Assembly: GCA_022770625.1 (NCBI GenBank)
Contig: JALEHK010000003.1
Location: 1 to 60,349 of the forward strand
Reading direction: 5' to 3'
Origin: Oscillospiraceae bacterium
Lineage (GTDB): Bacteria; Bacillota; Clostridia; Oscillospirales; Ruminococcaceae
DNA: 60,349 bases
The translations under genes were made by a program, and so were the position numbers. The notes under the pieces were generated by a model, which was not told the origin of the DNA, made no database searches, and saw only the letters and a list, made by a program, of their open reading frames with translations. Positions within the stretch are counted from its first letter, which is position 1. Every line of letters begins with the position of its first letter. Shown here one piece after another: positions 38,298 through 47,859 of the stretch.

Positions 38298-39182
38298 ATG
38301 TCTGAACCGATTAAAAACCGCTATGATTTTGTTGTCCTTTTTGATGTAGAAAACGGCAATCCCAACGGCGACCCCGATGCGGGCAATATGCCGCGCGTTG
38401 ATCCGGAAACCGGATATGGGCTGGTGACCGACGTCTGTCTCAAGAGAAAGATCCGAAACTATATCGAGGATGTAAAAGAGGACGCGCCCGGCTATCGGAT
38501 CTATATCAAAGATGGCGTTCCGCTTAACCGAAGCGATAACGAAGCTGTTCAGGCGCTTGGTATTACCGGAGACCTGAAATCGGCGAAAAAAAGCGATCCC
38601 GATATTGACCGGAAGCTGCGGGATTTTATGTGCGAAAACTTTTACGATATCCGTACCTTCGGCGCGGTCATGACCACCTTTGTCAAGGGCGCGCTCAACT
38701 GCGGTCAGGTTCGCGGCCCGGTTCAGCTGACTTTTGCCCGTTCGATCGACCCCGTTGTTCCGCAGGAGGTAACGATCACCCGTGTCGCCATTACAACAGA
38801 GGCCGACGCAGAGAAAAAAGGTACTGAGATGGGACGAAAGCATATCATCCCGTATGCACTTTATCGTGCCGAAGGATTTGTCTCTGCGAACCTCGCCCGT
38901 AAGAGCACCGGCTTTTCGGAAGAGGATCTGGAACTTTTATGGCAGGCGATCCTCAATATGTTTGAAAACGATCATTCGGCGGCTCGGGGAAAGATGGCGG
39001 TTCGCGATCTGATCATTTTCCGTCATGATTCCGAACTTGGGAACGCACCTTCTTATAAACTTTTTGACAGCGTTTTGGTCGAAAAGAAGGAGGGAGTCGA
39101 CCTTCCGCGCAGTTATAAGGACTATCAGATCTGCGTATCGGATGACCTTCCCGAAGGCGTACATTGTGAACGACGGTCATGA
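38298..39182 (+). CDS. cas7c: Cas7c (Csd2), Cascade backbone
   Basis: RAMP-fold subunit that polymerises along the crRNA spacer. 294 residues; the N-terminal FVVLFDVENGNPNGDPDAGN block is diagnostic for Csd2, followed by GLVTDVCLKRKIRNY and DIRTFGAVM. It starts 2 bases after cas8c and overlaps cas4 by ATGA. Confidence 0.96.
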   Translation: MSEPIKNRYDFVVLFDVENGNPNGDPDAGNMPRVDPETGYGLVTDVCLKRKIRNYIEDVKEDAPGYRIYIKDGVPLNRSDNEAVQALGITGDLKSAKKSDPDIDRKLRDFMCENFYDIRTFGAVMTTFVKGALNCGQVRGPVQLTFARSIDPVVPQEVTITRVAITTEADAEKKGTEMGRKHIIPYALYRAEGFVSANLARKSTGFSEEDLELLWQAILNMFENDHSAARGKMAVRDLIIFRHDSELGNAPSYKLFDSVLVEKKEGVDLPRSYKDYQICVSDDLPEGVHCERRS

Positions 39183-39841
39183 GCTATGATCCGGATGACT
39201 GCCTGATGATTTCAGGACTCCAGCATTTTCACTTTTGCAAACGGCAGTGGGCGTTGATCCACATCGAGCAGCAATGGGCAGAAAATCTCAGAACTGTTGA
39301 AGGCAATATCCTTCATGAGCGTGCTCATGATGAGCAGTTTACCGAAAGCCGGGGCGATCTGTTTATTACCCGGGGTCTGCGGGTCTTTTCGCTTCGGCTC
39401 GGGCTGAACGGAGAATGCGATGTGGTCGAGTTTATCCGCGATGACAGCGGAATTTCTCTGCATGGACGGGAAGGAAGCTGGCGGCCTTATCCGGTCGAAT
39501 ATAAGCGCGGCCAGCCTAAAGAGGATGGCTGCGATGAGCTTCAGCTTTGTGCACAGGCAATCTGTCTGGAGGAGATGCTCTGCTGTGAGATCCCGGAAGG
39601 AGCGCTCTTTTACGGCGAGACGAAACGCCGCGTCCGTGTCCACTTTATCCCGGAACTTCGGAAAGAGGTCGAAGCGGATGCGGCGGAGATGCATGAGCTT
39701 TTCCGCCGCGGCTATACGCCCCGCGTTAAGCCGACAAAATCCTGCAACGCCTGTTCTTTACGGGAAATCTGTCTACCCCGAATGCCCGCTCCCGGTTCCG
39801 CAAAAGAATACATCCGCAGGAGCATGGAGGATATGAAATGA
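39179..39841 (+). CDS. cas4: Cas4, adaptation exonuclease
   Basis: RecB-like Fe-S nuclease that trims prespacers and helps select PAM-containing ones with Cas1-Cas2. 220 residues. C20 (FHFCKRQW) and the late cysteines in SCNACSLREIC provide the cluster ligands; GECDVVEF, PVEYKRGQPK and the QxxLxAxxL-type DELQLCAQAICLEE are the nuclease motifs. ATGA overlaps on both sides. Confidence 0.95.
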   Translation: MSYDPDDCLMISGLQHFHFCKRQWALIHIEQQWAENLRTVEGNILHERAHDEQFTESRGDLFITRGLRVFSLRLGLNGECDVVEFIRDDSGISLHGREGSWRPYPVEYKRGQPKEDGCDELQLCAQAICLEEMLCCEIPEGALFYGETKRRVRVHFIPELRKEVEADAAEMHELFRRGYTPRVKPTKSCNACSLREICLPRMPAPGSAKEYIRRSMEDMK

Positions 39842-40869
39842 GAAAGCTGCTCAATACCCTTTTTGTTACGACGGAGGACGCCTATCTTTCGCTTGATGGT
39901 GAAAATGTGGTTGTCAGCCGTTCTCATCAGGAGCTTGGGCGTTTTCCGTTGCACGCGCTGGAAGGGATCATCACATTCGGTTATGCCGGCGCGTCTCCGG
40001 CTCTGATGGGCGGATGTGCAGAGCGGGGAGTGGCGCTGACTTTTTGTACTCCGCGGGGAAAGTTTCTTGCCCGATCGGTCGGGATGGAAAACGGAAATGT
40101 TCTTCTCCGCAGAAAACAGTATCGAATAGCGGATAACCCGGAGGAAAGCTGCCTGATCGCCCGGAACATGATCTATGGAAAGCTGTATAATGCGCGCTGG
40201 AGCATTGAACGGACAAAAAGAGATCATTCCATGCGGGTGGATGAGAAACGTCTGGAACTGGCCTCCGGGAAGATATGCGCACTTTTTCCGATTGTAGTGG
40301 GGGAAACGTCACTTGATTCGCTGAGAGGGGAAGAAGGAAGCGCCGCTCAGGCTTATTTTGATGTTTTTGATGAAATGATTCTGCAAAATAAAGAGAATTT
40401 TTTCTTCCATGAACGCAGCCGTCGTCCGCCGCTGGATCGAGTGAACGCGCTTCTGTCCTTTTCATACAGCCTTCTTGGAAACGACTGTGCGTCAGCGCTT
40501 GAGAGCGTTGGACTGGATGCTTATGTTGGTTTCATGCATCGCGACCGGCCGGGAAGAATCTCGTTGGGCTTGGATCTGATGGAAGAACTGCGTCCCTGTC
40601 TGGCAGACAGATTTGTGCTGACACTGATCAATAACCGTGTGATCCGTCCGGAAGATTTTATACCGACCGGAAGCGGTGCGGTACTGCTGACCGATACCGG
40701 TCGGAAAAAATTTCTCCAAAGCTGGCAGGAGCGAAAACGGGATCCTATTACCCATCCGTATCTGAAGGAAAAGATCCCGTGGGGCTTGGTGCCGTATATT
40801 CAGGCACTGCTTCTTGCGCGCTTTTTGCGGGGCGATCTGGATGCATATCCGCCGTTTCTCTGGAAGTGA
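39838..40869 (+). CDS. cas1: Cas1, spacer integrase
   Basis: Integrase that, with Cas2, inserts new spacers at the leader end. 343 residues, usual for type I-C. The metal ligands fall in RGEEGSAAQAYF (Glu), GFMHRDRPGR (His) and LGLDLMEELRP (Asp/Glu). It overlaps cas4 by ATGA and is followed 10 bases later by cas2. Confidence 0.97.
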   Translation: MRKLLNTLFVTTEDAYLSLDGENVVVSRSHQELGRFPLHALEGIITFGYAGASPALMGGCAERGVALTFCTPRGKFLARSVGMENGNVLLRRKQYRIADNPEESCLIARNMIYGKLYNARWSIERTKRDHSMRVDEKRLELASGKICALFPIVVGETSLDSLRGEEGSAAQAYFDVFDEMILQNKENFFFHERSRRPPLDRVNALLSFSYSLLGNDCASALESVGLDAYVGFMHRDRPGRISLGLDLMEELRPCLADRFVLTLINNRVIRPEDFIPTGSGAVLLTDTGRKKFLQSWQERKRDPITHPYLKEKIPWGLVPYIQALLLARFLRGDLDAYPPFLWK

Positions 40870-40879
40870 GGGAAAGATC

Positions 40880-41170
40880 ATGATGGTGCTGATCACTTAT
40901 GATGTAAATACTGAAGATGCGAACGGAAGGAAACGTCTCCGCCGGATCGCTAAGCAATGTGTCAATTACGGTCAGCGTGTTCAGAATTCAGTTTTTGAGT
41001 GCCTGCTCGACCCTGCACAATGTAAAGAACTTCAGCATCAGCTTCTTACCATTATGGATGAAGAAAAAGACAGTTTGAGATTCTATTATCTCGGCAATCA
41101 ATATCACACCCGTATCGAACATTTTGGTGCGAAGAGCGGGTATGACGCAGAAGGGACTCTGATAATTTGA
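40880..41170 (+). CDS. cas2: Cas2, adaptation complex subunit
   Basis: Ferredoxin-fold partner of Cas1. 96 residues: MMVLITYDVNTED, RRIAKQCVNYGQRVQNSVFEC and the C-terminal beta strand. Two adjacent ATGs (40880, 40883) are both possible. It is the last cas gene; the leader follows. Confidence 0.95.
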   Translation: MMVLITYDVNTEDANGRKRLRRIAKQCVNYGQRVQNSVFECLLDPAQCKELQHQLLTIMDEEKDSLRFYYLGNQYHTRIEHFGAKSGYDAEGTLII

Positions 41171-41213
41171 ATGCGAAGGGGAAGTGCACAGCATTTTCCT
41201 GACAGGTTCGCAC

Positions 41214-41242
41214 TTGATTTATTGCCCAAAACGATCTATAAT
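41214..41242 (+). promoter_or_regulatory. CRISPR leader promoter
   Basis: TTGATT, 17-bp spacer, TATAAT within the 168-bp A/T-rich leader (41171-41338); transcription would start about 90 nt before the first repeat. Confidence 0.65.
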
Positions 41243-41338
41243 TAAAAATAGAAGCGTTTCTTTTCGGATTTTTTTATCAAATTCGTAAAAGTGATGCTTC
41301 AAAGCAGAAATAGCGGCTTAAAAACCGTCATTTTTGCT

Positions 41339-41571
41339 GTCACGCCCCACACGGGGCGTGTGGATTGAAATATCTCAAGTTTACTGATTTTTGCGTTGAT
41401 CGCCGGTCACGCCCCATACGGGGCGTGTGGATTGAAATAAACGGAAATGTGAACACGTAGCCGGGTTTATAGTCACGCCCCACACGGGGCGTGTGGATTG
41501 AAATAGGATCACGGACGACCGCTGCGCAGACTGGGCCGGTCACGCCCCACACGGGGCGTGTGGATTGAAAT
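41339..41571 (+). CRISPR. Type I-C CRISPR array, 4 repeats and 3 spacers
   Basis: 33-bp repeats begin at 41339, 41406, 41472 and 41539. Each starts GTCACGCCCC, has GGGGCGTG as the other stem arm and ends GTGGATTGAAAT, the standard I-C form. Repeat 2 has one loop change (CATACG for CACACG). Spacers are 34, 33 and 34 bp (41372-41405, 41439-41471, 41505-41538). The leader is on the cas2 side. No match to the spacers was noticed elsewhere in the window. Confidence 0.97.
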
Positions 41572-41572
41572 T

Positions 41573-41671
41573 ACCATCAGTCTGGGCTTTTCGTCACCGA
41601 GTCATTTTTCGCGGGTGTTCCATAAATATGCGGGCTGCAATCCCGGCGAATACCGGGAACGGTATAACTGA
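41573..41671 (+). pseudogene. AraC-family C-terminal tail abutting the CRISPR array
   Basis: Directly after the last repeat an open frame encodes TISLGFSSPSHFSRVFHKY and then AGCNPGEYRERYN before a stop. This is the second helix-turn-helix and C terminus of an AraC/XylS regulator. The rest of the gene is absent; the CRISPR array occupies its place. Confidence 0.8.
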
Positions 41672-41685
41672 TATCAGATGGATAG

Positions 41686-41728
41686 AAAAAGCGTATATCC
41701 GCCTTTTGAGGGCAGACATACGCTTTTT
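41686..41728 (-). terminator. uvrA terminator
   Basis: Stem AAAAAGCGTAT / ATACGCTTTTT, six bases past the uvrA stop on its downstream side. Confidence 0.8.
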
Positions 41729-41733
41729 GGCTG

Positions 41734-44553
41734 TTATTTTTCGAGCATCGGCTTTAAATACTGACCGGTATAGGACTGCGGAAGAGCCGCGATCTCTTCC
41801 GGTGTGCCGCAGCCGACGATCGTTCCGCCGCGGTCGCCGCCTTCCGGGCCGAGATCGATGATATAATCGGCTGTTTTGATGACATCGAGATTGTGTTCAA
41901 TAACAACGACGGTATTGCCCTGATCGGTCAATTGCTGCAAGACCCCGATCAGCATATGCACATCATAAGTGTGCAGGCCGGTCGTCGGTTCATCGAGAAT
42001 ATAAACCGTTTTCCCGGTTCCTCTTCTGGAAAGCTCGGTCGCAAGCTTGACCCGCTGCGCCTCGCCGCCCGAAAGGGTGGTGGCAGGCTGGCCGAGCGTC
42101 AGATACCCAAGTCCGACCTGATAAAGCGTCTCGATCTTGCGCTTGATCTTGGGAAGGCTGTCAAAAAAGATGAGCGCTTCCTCGACTGTCATGTCCAGAA
42201 CATCGCTGATGCTCTTTCCCTTGTACTTGACTTCGAGCGTTTCGCGGTTGTACCGCTTTCCTTTACAGACCTCACAGGGCACAAAGATGTCCGGTAAAAA
42301 ATGCATCTCGATCTTCAAAATCCCATCGCCCTCACAGGATTCACAGCGCCCGCCCTTTACGTTAAAGGAGAACCGTCCGGAATCATACCCCCGCATCTTT
42401 GCATCGGGCGTCGAAGCAAAGAGCGCGCGGATGTCGGTAAAGACGCCGGTATAGGTCGCAGCGTTGGAGCGGGGAGTGCGGCCGATCGGGGACTGGTCGA
42501 TGTTGATAACCTTGTCCACCTGCTCGATTCCTTCCAGCCCGTCCATCGCACCCGGCCGGACGCGGGCGGTCGAAAGCTGCTGCGCGAGCGCTTTGTAAAG
42601 AAGCTCGTTGACAAGGCTCGACTTACCGCTTCCCGAAACGCCGGTGACACAGGTGAAAACTCCGAGCGGAAAGCGCACGTCGATGTTTTTGAGGTTGTTC
42701 TGTCTGGCACCTTTGACTGTAAGAAATCCGCCGTTTCCTTTTCTCCGGGTGGCGGGGACTTCGATCTTCCGCTCGCCCGAAAGATATTTTCCGGTCATCG
42801 AGCGGGGAGAGGCGATGATATCGGACAGGCTGCCCTGTGCAACGATCTCTCCGCCGTGAACCCCCGCGCCCGGCCCGACGTCTACGATATAGTCGGCGGC
42901 GCGGATGGTGTCCTCGTCGTGCTCTACGACAATCAGCGTGTTTCCGAGATCGCGGAGCCGTTTCAAGGTCGCAAGGAGCTTATCGTTGTCCCGCTGATGC
43001 AGGCCGATCGACGGCTCGTCGAGGATATAAAGGACGCCGACCAGACTCGAACCGATCTGGGTCGCGAGACGGATCCGCTGGCTCTCGCCGCCCGAAAGGG
43101 TCGCCGATGCACGCGAAAGGGTCAGGTATTCCAGCCCGACCGACTGCAAAAATCCGAGACGCGCCCGGATCTCCTTGAGAATTTGTTCGGCGATCATCGC
43201 TTCCCGCGGGCTGAGCTTCAGACCGTCCAGAAAATGAAGGGCATCCGTTACCGACATTTTGCAGAAGTCGCTGATGTTGACGCCGCCGACCGTAACGGCC
43301 AGATATTCCGGCTTGAGTCTCCGTCCGTGGCATTCGGGGCAGAGAACACTCGACATGACCTGAGTGATCTCGTCCCGCACCCAGTTCGACTGGGTTTCGC
43401 GGAAACGGCGCTCGAGATTGTTGACGATCCCTTCAAATTCGGTGTCATAGGTTCCGGTTCCGTATTCCTTCTGTCGAACCATATGGATCCGTTCGCCGTC
43501 GGTTCCAAAAAGGATCGCGCGGCGCTGCGCTTCGGTCAGCTCTTTCCACGGCGTGTCCAGTGTAAAGCCGTAGTGCGCCGCCAGCGCTTCATAGTACATC
43601 TGTGCGATCGTACCCGAGTCGCCGATATACCAGCCGGAAGCCTTGATCGCGCCCTGGCGGATCGAGAGGTTGGTATTGGGAACGATCATGTCCGGGTCAA
43701 CCTTCATAAAGGTGCCCAGTCCGGTGCATTTCGGGCAGGCGCCCTGAGGATTGTTGAAAGAGAACATTCTCGGCTCGAGTTCTCCGACCGAGATACCGTG
43801 CTCCGGACAGGCGTACGACTGGGAAAAGGTCAGATCCTCCCCATTTACATCGGCGATCATCAGCCCCTCTCCGAGATTCAGCGCCGTCTCAATCGAATCG
43901 GTCAGCCGCGATCGAATCGATTCGGAAACGGTGATTCGGTCAACGATGATCTCGATATGGTGCTTTTTGTTTTTTTCCAGCTTGATCTCTTCTGAAAGGT
44001 CGTAGAGATTCCCGTCTACCCGCACCCGTACAAAGCCGCTCTTACGGGCGGATTCAAACGCCTTGGCGTGTTCGCCCTTTCTTCCGCGCACGACCGGCGC
44101 TAAGATCTGAACGCGGGTGCGTTCGGGATAGGAAAGGATCTGATCGACCATCTGATCGACCGACTGCTGCTTGATCTCCCGTCCGCAGACCGGACAATGG
44201 GGAACGCCGATCCGCGCGTATAAAAGCCGCAGATAGTCATAAATCTCGGTGACCGTTCCGACAGTCGAACGGGGGTTTTTGCTGGTGGTTTTCTGGTCGA
44301 TCGAAATAGCGGGCGAAAGGCCTTCAATCGAGTCCACGTCAGGCTTTTCCATCTGTCCCAAAAACATCCGCGCATAAGAGGAAAGACTTTCGACATATCG
44401 TCTCTGCCCATCGGCGTAGATCGTGTCGAAAGCAAGCGACGATTTTCCCGAACCGGAAAGACCGGTAAAGACAACCAGCTTATCTCTCGGGATGGTCAGA
44501 TCAACATTCTTCAGGTTATGTTCCCGCGCGCCCTTAATGATAATTTCGTTCAT
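41734..44553 (-). CDS. uvrA: UvrA, excinuclease ABC subunit A
   Basis: Damage-recognition ATPase of nucleotide excision repair. 939 residues, normal length, with [16 protein letters not shown] (first Walker A), a zinc module with CPVCGREI, the insertion domain, LSGGESQRI (signature), [15 protein letters not shown] (second Walker A), the second zinc finger CESCEGDG...[10 protein letters not shown], and [12 protein letters not shown] with [12 protein letters not shown]. An AGGAG site precedes the ATG at 44553. A promoter with a LexA-like box lies upstream. uvrB is not in the window. Confidence 0.98.
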   Translation of the reverse strand: MNEIIIKGAREHNLKNVDLTIPRDKLVVFTGLSGSGKSSLAFDTIYADGQRRYVESLSSYARMFLGQMEKPDVDSIEGLSPAISIDQKTTSKNPRSTVGTVTEIYDYLRLLYARIGVPHCPVCGREIKQQSVDQMVDQILSYPERTRVQILAPVVRGRKGEHAKAFESARKSGFVRVRVDGNLYDLSEEIKLEKNKKHHIEIIVDRITVSESIRSRLTDSIETALNLGEGLMIADVNGEDLTFSQSYACPEHGISVGELEPRMFSFNNPQGACPKCTGLGTFMKVDPDMIVPNTNLSIRQGAIKASGWYIGDSGTIAQMYYEALAAHYGFTLDTPWKELTEAQRRAILFGTDGERIHMVRQKEYGTGTYDTEFEGIVNNLERRFRETQSNWVRDEITQVMSSVLCPECHGRRLKPEYLAVTVGGVNISDFCKMSVTDALHFLDGLKLSPREAMIAEQILKEIRARLGFLQSVGLEYLTLSRASATLSGGESQRIRLATQIGSSLVGVLYILDEPSIGLHQRDNDKLLATLKRLRDLGNTLIVVEHDEDTIRAADYIVDVGPGAGVHGGEIVAQGSLSDIIASPRSMTGKYLSGERKIEVPATRRKGNGGFLTVKGARQNNLKNIDVRFPLGVFTCVTGVSGSGKSSLVNELLYKALAQQLSTARVRPGAMDGLEGIEQVDKVINIDQSPIGRTPRSNAATYTGVFTDIRALFASTPDAKMRGYDSGRFSFNVKGGRCESCEGDGILKIEMHFLPDIFVPCEVCKGKRYNRETLEVKYKGKSISDVLDMTVEEALIFFDSLPKIKRKIETLYQVGLGYLTLGQPATTLSGGEAQRVKLATELSRRGTGKTVYILDEPTTGLHTYDVHMLIGVLQQLTDQGNTVVVIEHNLDVIKTADYIIDLGPEGGDRGGTIVGCGTPEEIAALPQSYTGQYLKPMLEK

Positions 44554-44627
44554 ACACACTTCTCCTGTGATACGCGTATCCGTTGAAAAAGGAAGGGCTG
44601 TGCCAACGACAGTCCTCTTTATTCAAT

Positions 44628-44656
44628 AGTTTATCCGAACAAATGTTAAATGTCAA
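44628..44656 (-). promoter_or_regulatory. uvrA promoter with LexA-like box
   Basis: Minus strand TTGACA (44651-44656), 17-bp spacer, TAAACT (44628-44633). The spacer holds CGAAC-AAAT-GTT (plus strand 44636-44647), one mismatch from the GAAC-N4-GTTC core, which suggests SOS control. Confidence 0.65.
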
Positions 44657-44690
44657 GAGAGCGGCGGGAAAAAAGCGAGAGATTTCTTCC

Positions 44691-44816
44691 TCATAAATGG
44701 TTCTTTTGGTAGCCGGTCGGGGAAAAGCCGGTCGGTTCACGGAACTTTTTGGAAAAATAGCTCGGGCTTTTAAGTCCGCAGCAAAGCGATGCCTCGGTAA
44801 CGGTATATTTCTCTTC
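44691..44816 (-). pseudogene. AraC-family C-terminal tail, second remnant
   Basis: An open frame just after the hydrolase stop, in another frame, encodes KYTVTEASLCCGLKSPSYFSKKF then REPTGFSPTGYQKNHL, the second helix-turn-helix of an AraC/XylS protein. It has no N-terminal part. It differs in sequence from the tail at 41573, so it is from a different gene. Confidence 0.75.
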
Positions 44817-44823
44817 TTTTGGC

Positions 44824-45834
44824 TCAGTCCTTTTTTCCCTCAGGAACAGACGCCGGTTCCATGGGCGCGATCTGGTCGATAAAATCCTCGATCGAATTGA
44901 GATAGATGGTAAGCGCCTCATTTCCGCTCCGGTAGATCTCGTGCTTGGAAGCAGGGATGGTAATGGTGCGGGCATGGGGGATCTTTGCGGCAAACGCCCG
45001 GATCTCGCTGCTGACGACAAAGGTATCCTTCTGTGCGATGTAAAAGACGCAGGGAATATCGATCCCTTTTGCGCCTTCTTTTCCGGTCAGTTCCCGGCAG
45101 ACTCCGACCGTCTCCCGAAGCCATTTATAGCTGGCGCCATTATTGCGGTAGCAGACGTTGTTCCGTCGGACGCCGGAATACCAGTCAAACCGTGCCCGTG
45201 AGGTTGCGGCGCTCTGCTCAAAACTCTCTTCCGGGTCATAGATCTTGTGGACAAAGACCATCTTTTCCCCTTGTCCGAAACGGATCGCGGTTTTGGCGAT
45301 CGCGTTTGCGACCCCGAGCGGAAGCCCGCCGGTCTGGGCGCGGATCATCGGAGCGTTAAAAATAGCGCCGCTGATGACGCCGGGGTGCTGCTTTAAGTAG
45401 CAGGCACCGATCGCGCCGCCCATCGAATGAGCGTACAGAAGATAAGGACCGTTTCCTTTTTTCATGAGGATCTCGGTAATGATCCCATGAAGATCATCCA
45501 CATAATCATAAAACCGGTCAGCATCGGTCGTCGAGGGGTCTTTGACCGCGCGGTAGGAGTGACCGTGTCCGCGGTGATCGACGGTGCAGACATTCAGACC
45601 CATCTGCCGGAAATAATAGACCATCTCGATAAACTTAAAGCCGCTTTCGATAAAACCGTGGGAGATGATGATGCTTCCCCGCGCATCGGGGCAGGAATAA
45701 TAATCCCAGCGGATCGGATGTCCGGGTGAGACCTCAAGCGTTCCGCTTTCGTGAAACGGCTTCAGACCGGGAACGATCATCTGGTTCATAACGGTTGCAT
45801 ATCCTTTTTCGGGAATCAGAGTATAACGAGCCAT
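44824..45834 (-). CDS. Alpha/beta hydrolase, lysophospholipase/monoacylglycerol-lipase type
   Basis: A 336-residue serine hydrolase. Motifs: oxyanion loop SHGFIESGFKF, VDHRGHGHS, nucleophile in LLYAHSMGGAIG, acid in YIAQKDTFV and histidine in PASKHEIYR. It resembles PldB-type lysophospholipases and monoacylglycerol lipases; the acyl substrate is not known. No signal peptide. GGAGG site upstream; its own promoter at 45884-45912. Confidence 0.87.
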   Translation of the reverse strand: MARYTLIPEKGYATVMNQMIVPGLKPFHESGTLEVSPGHPIRWDYYSCPDARGSIIISHGFIESGFKFIEMVYYFRQMGLNVCTVDHRGHGHSYRAVKDPSTTDADRFYDYVDDLHGIITEILMKKGNGPYLLYAHSMGGAIGACYLKQHPGVISGAIFNAPMIRAQTGGLPLGVANAIAKTAIRFGQGEKMVFVHKIYDPEESFEQSAATSRARFDWYSGVRRNNVCYRNNGASYKWLRETVGVCRELTGKEGAKGIDIPCVFYIAQKDTFVVSSEIRAFAAKIPHARTITIPASKHEIYRSGNEALTIYLNSIEDFIDQIAPMEPASVPEGKKD

Positions 45835-45883
45835 CAGGGGCGTCCTCCTTTTTGGATCATAACGATCTTCCTATTCTATTATC

Positions 45884-45912
45884 ATTATAATCAAAACCGC
45901 CGGTTCAGTCCA
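45884..45912 (-). promoter_or_regulatory. Promoter of the alpha/beta hydrolase
   Basis: Minus strand TGGACT, 17-bp spacer, TATAAT. Confidence 0.65.
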
Positions 45913-46170
45913 GTAGAATTTGTAAACGATTGCAGAACCGGGGGCTGATCGGGGTTTGTTTATGGTTGATCCATGAGTCGTAAAAAGATGCAAAGCAGCT
46001 AAGTAAAATTAGCATTCAATTGTGCTGAGTGCCAATTTATGGCTAAAAGGTGAAAATAGTACTATAAAATGCCCCAAAACATCGAAATTTGTTTAATATA
46101 AAGACATTTTTTCATCACACAGCCATAAACTTGGACTGGCATAATAAAAGCTGTAAACGAAAGGAACTTC

Positions 46171-46249
46171 TCCGGAAGAGCCGCTTTAAGGTGGCCGTAG
46201 GGCGCCTTAAAGCATTCCTTCCGGATGGCTTTCCAAAGTTTTTGGAAAA
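46171..46249 (+). promoter_or_regulatory. Structured leader upstream of htrA
   Basis: A two-part hairpin with outer arms TCCGGAAG/CTTCCGGA, inner arms GCTTTAAGG/CCTTAAAGC and a GCC/GGC cap (46171-46225), then a TTTCCAAA/TTTGGAAA hairpin (46231-46249), ending a few bases before the GGAG ribosome site. No poly-T follows, so it is not a terminator. No promoter for htrA could be placed confidently in the A/T-rich 45920-46170 stretch. Confidence 0.6.
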
Positions 46250-46272
46250 CAATATAGATAGGAGAAATCAAT

Positions 46273-47775
46273 ATGGATAACAACTATCAGAACAACATGA
46301 ATACCCCCACCGGACATGAATCCCAGCAGAATGCCGCTCCCCAGGCGGGCGCCTTTACCCAGCAGTATCAGGCGAATGGGCAGAATACCGGTTCTGCTCA
46401 GAATGATCCTCAGGGTGCGCCGGTAAACGGTGCGCCCGAAACCGAGCCGAAACAGCCGAAGCCGAAAAAGAAGATGCCTCTCTGGCTGACCCGCACCATC
46501 TTTGCAGTCGTCATTGCGGCTCTTGCAGTCGGCGGCGGTTATACCGGCGCTTCGCTCGCTTATCAGAAGGTTGACCGCGTCGTTGTCGAACGGGTCACCA
46601 CGAGCGACAACGCTTCCACCTCTGCCGCAACGACCGACGGTTCGCTGACCGCCGTTGAGATTGCCGCCAAGACCGAACCGAGCGTCGTTTCGATTACGAC
46701 CGAACGGATGACCACCTCCAGCTACTGGTTCGGCTCTCAGGTCGAGTCGGGCGCAGGAAGCGGCGTTGTGATCAGTGAGGATGGCTATATCCTGACCTGC
46801 GACCACGTTATTGAAGGCGCAGATACCATCAAGGTTCAGCTCTCCGATGGAACCGTTTATGACGGCACGGTCGTCGGCCAGTACCCCGAAAACGATATCG
46901 CCGTTGTCAAAATCGATGCGACCGGACTGACGGCCGCTGAGATTGCCGACAGCGATCAGGTTATTCAGGGCGAGACGGTTTATGCCGTCGGCAACCCCGA
47001 GGGCCGCTTCAGCGGTTCGATCTCGGACGGTCTGATCTCCGCAACCAGCCGCGATATTTCGATGCAGCTGACGGTTTACGATAAGGACAGCAGTTCGAAT
47101 GACAACAGTCAGGGTCAGCAGAAGGGCGGAAACTCCTACTATAACTACTGGAACTCGATCTTCGGAGGCGGTACAAGCTCTGATTCCTCGATCATTCAGA
47201 CTGTGCTCAACGTATTCCAGACCTCGGCTCCCGTAAGCCCCGGCAACTCGGGCGGCGGACTCTTTAACGCCCGCGGACAGCTGATCGGTATCGTCAATGC
47301 GAAGTCCTCCGACTCTTCCGCAGAAGGCCTTGGCTTTGCAATTCCTTCCAACAAGGCAATGGAGATTGCGAACTCACTGATCTCGACCGGCAGCTATACC
47401 GCGCCCGATACGAGCGATTCCTCTTCCGATACTTCTTCGGACAGCAATGTCCAGCAGACCACCAACAAGGCGATCCTCGGGATTCAGGTTCAGTCGCTGA
47501 CCGGTCAGCAGGCCGCTCAGTATAACATGGCCGGCGGCGTATACATCACCGCGATTACCGAAAAGTCTACCGAAGAGGCCGGACTTGCGGTCGGCGACCG
47601 TCTGATCAGCGTCGATGGCGTGATCGTCAACACCTCGTCGGATGTTACCGGGTATCTTGCCGATAAGAACCCGGGCGATGTGGTAACGGTCGCGGTCGAA
47701 AGAGACGGAAAGATGGTCTCGGTTGAGGTTACGCTGGTTGAGAATGCGTCTGCGTCCGAAAGCAGCAACGGTTGA
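46273..47775 (+). CDS. htrA: HtrA/DegP-like membrane-anchored serine protease
   Basis: Envelope quality-control protease. 500 residues: a Gln/Asn-rich cytoplasmic N terminus (1-70), one membrane helix (about 73-95), then an extracytoplasmic trypsin-like domain with the catalytic triad H178 (TCDHVI), D208 (NDIAVVKID) and S326 (GNSGGGLFN), a low-complexity Ser/Asp stretch near 380-395 and a C-terminal PDZ domain (AGLAVGDRLISVDG). A Ser/Asn-rich insertion lies at about 275-305. Single gene with a structured leader and a terminator. Confidence 0.94.
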   Translation: MDNNYQNNMNTPTGHESQQNAAPQAGAFTQQYQANGQNTGSAQNDPQGAPVNGAPETEPKQPKPKKKMPLWLTRTIFAVVIAALAVGGGYTGASLAYQKVDRVVVERVTTSDNASTSAATTDGSLTAVEIAAKTEPSVVSITTERMTTSSYWFGSQVESGAGSGVVISEDGYILTCDHVIEGADTIKVQLSDGTVYDGTVVGQYPENDIAVVKIDATGLTAAEIADSDQVIQGETVYAVGNPEGRFSGSISDGLISATSRDISMQLTVYDKDSSSNDNSQGQQKGGNSYYNYWNSIFGGGTSSDSSIIQTVLNVFQTSAPVSPGNSGGGLFNARGQLIGIVNAKSSDSSAEGLGFAIPSNKAMEIANSLISTGSYTAPDTSDSSSDTSSDSNVQQTTNKAILGIQVQSLTGQQAAQYNMAGGVYITAITEKSTEEAGLAVGDRLISVDGVIVNTSSDVTGYLADKNPGDVVTVAVERDGKMVSVEVTLVENASASESSNG

Positions 47776-47793
47776 TCATTCATCCTTCCTATA

Positions 47794-47835
47794 AAAAAGC
47801 GCTCCGTCCGGCGGAAAACCGGATGGAGCGCTTTT
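47794..47835. terminator. Terminator between htrA and plsY
   Basis: Stem AAAGCGCTCC / GGAGCGCTTTT with inner GTCCGG/CCGGAT pairing; it serves the convergent genes. Confidence 0.8.
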
Positions 47836-47859
47836 ATGTTGTTCTGAGTCATCAAACGG

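Noticed and set aside
41372-41538. Self-targeting spacers
   Set aside because: I saw no match of the three spacers elsewhere in the window by eye; a full genome and phage search would be needed.
41340-41552. Small protein encoded across the CRISPR array on the minus strand
   Set aside because: The frame arises only from the regular repeat and spacer lengths; no ribosome site.
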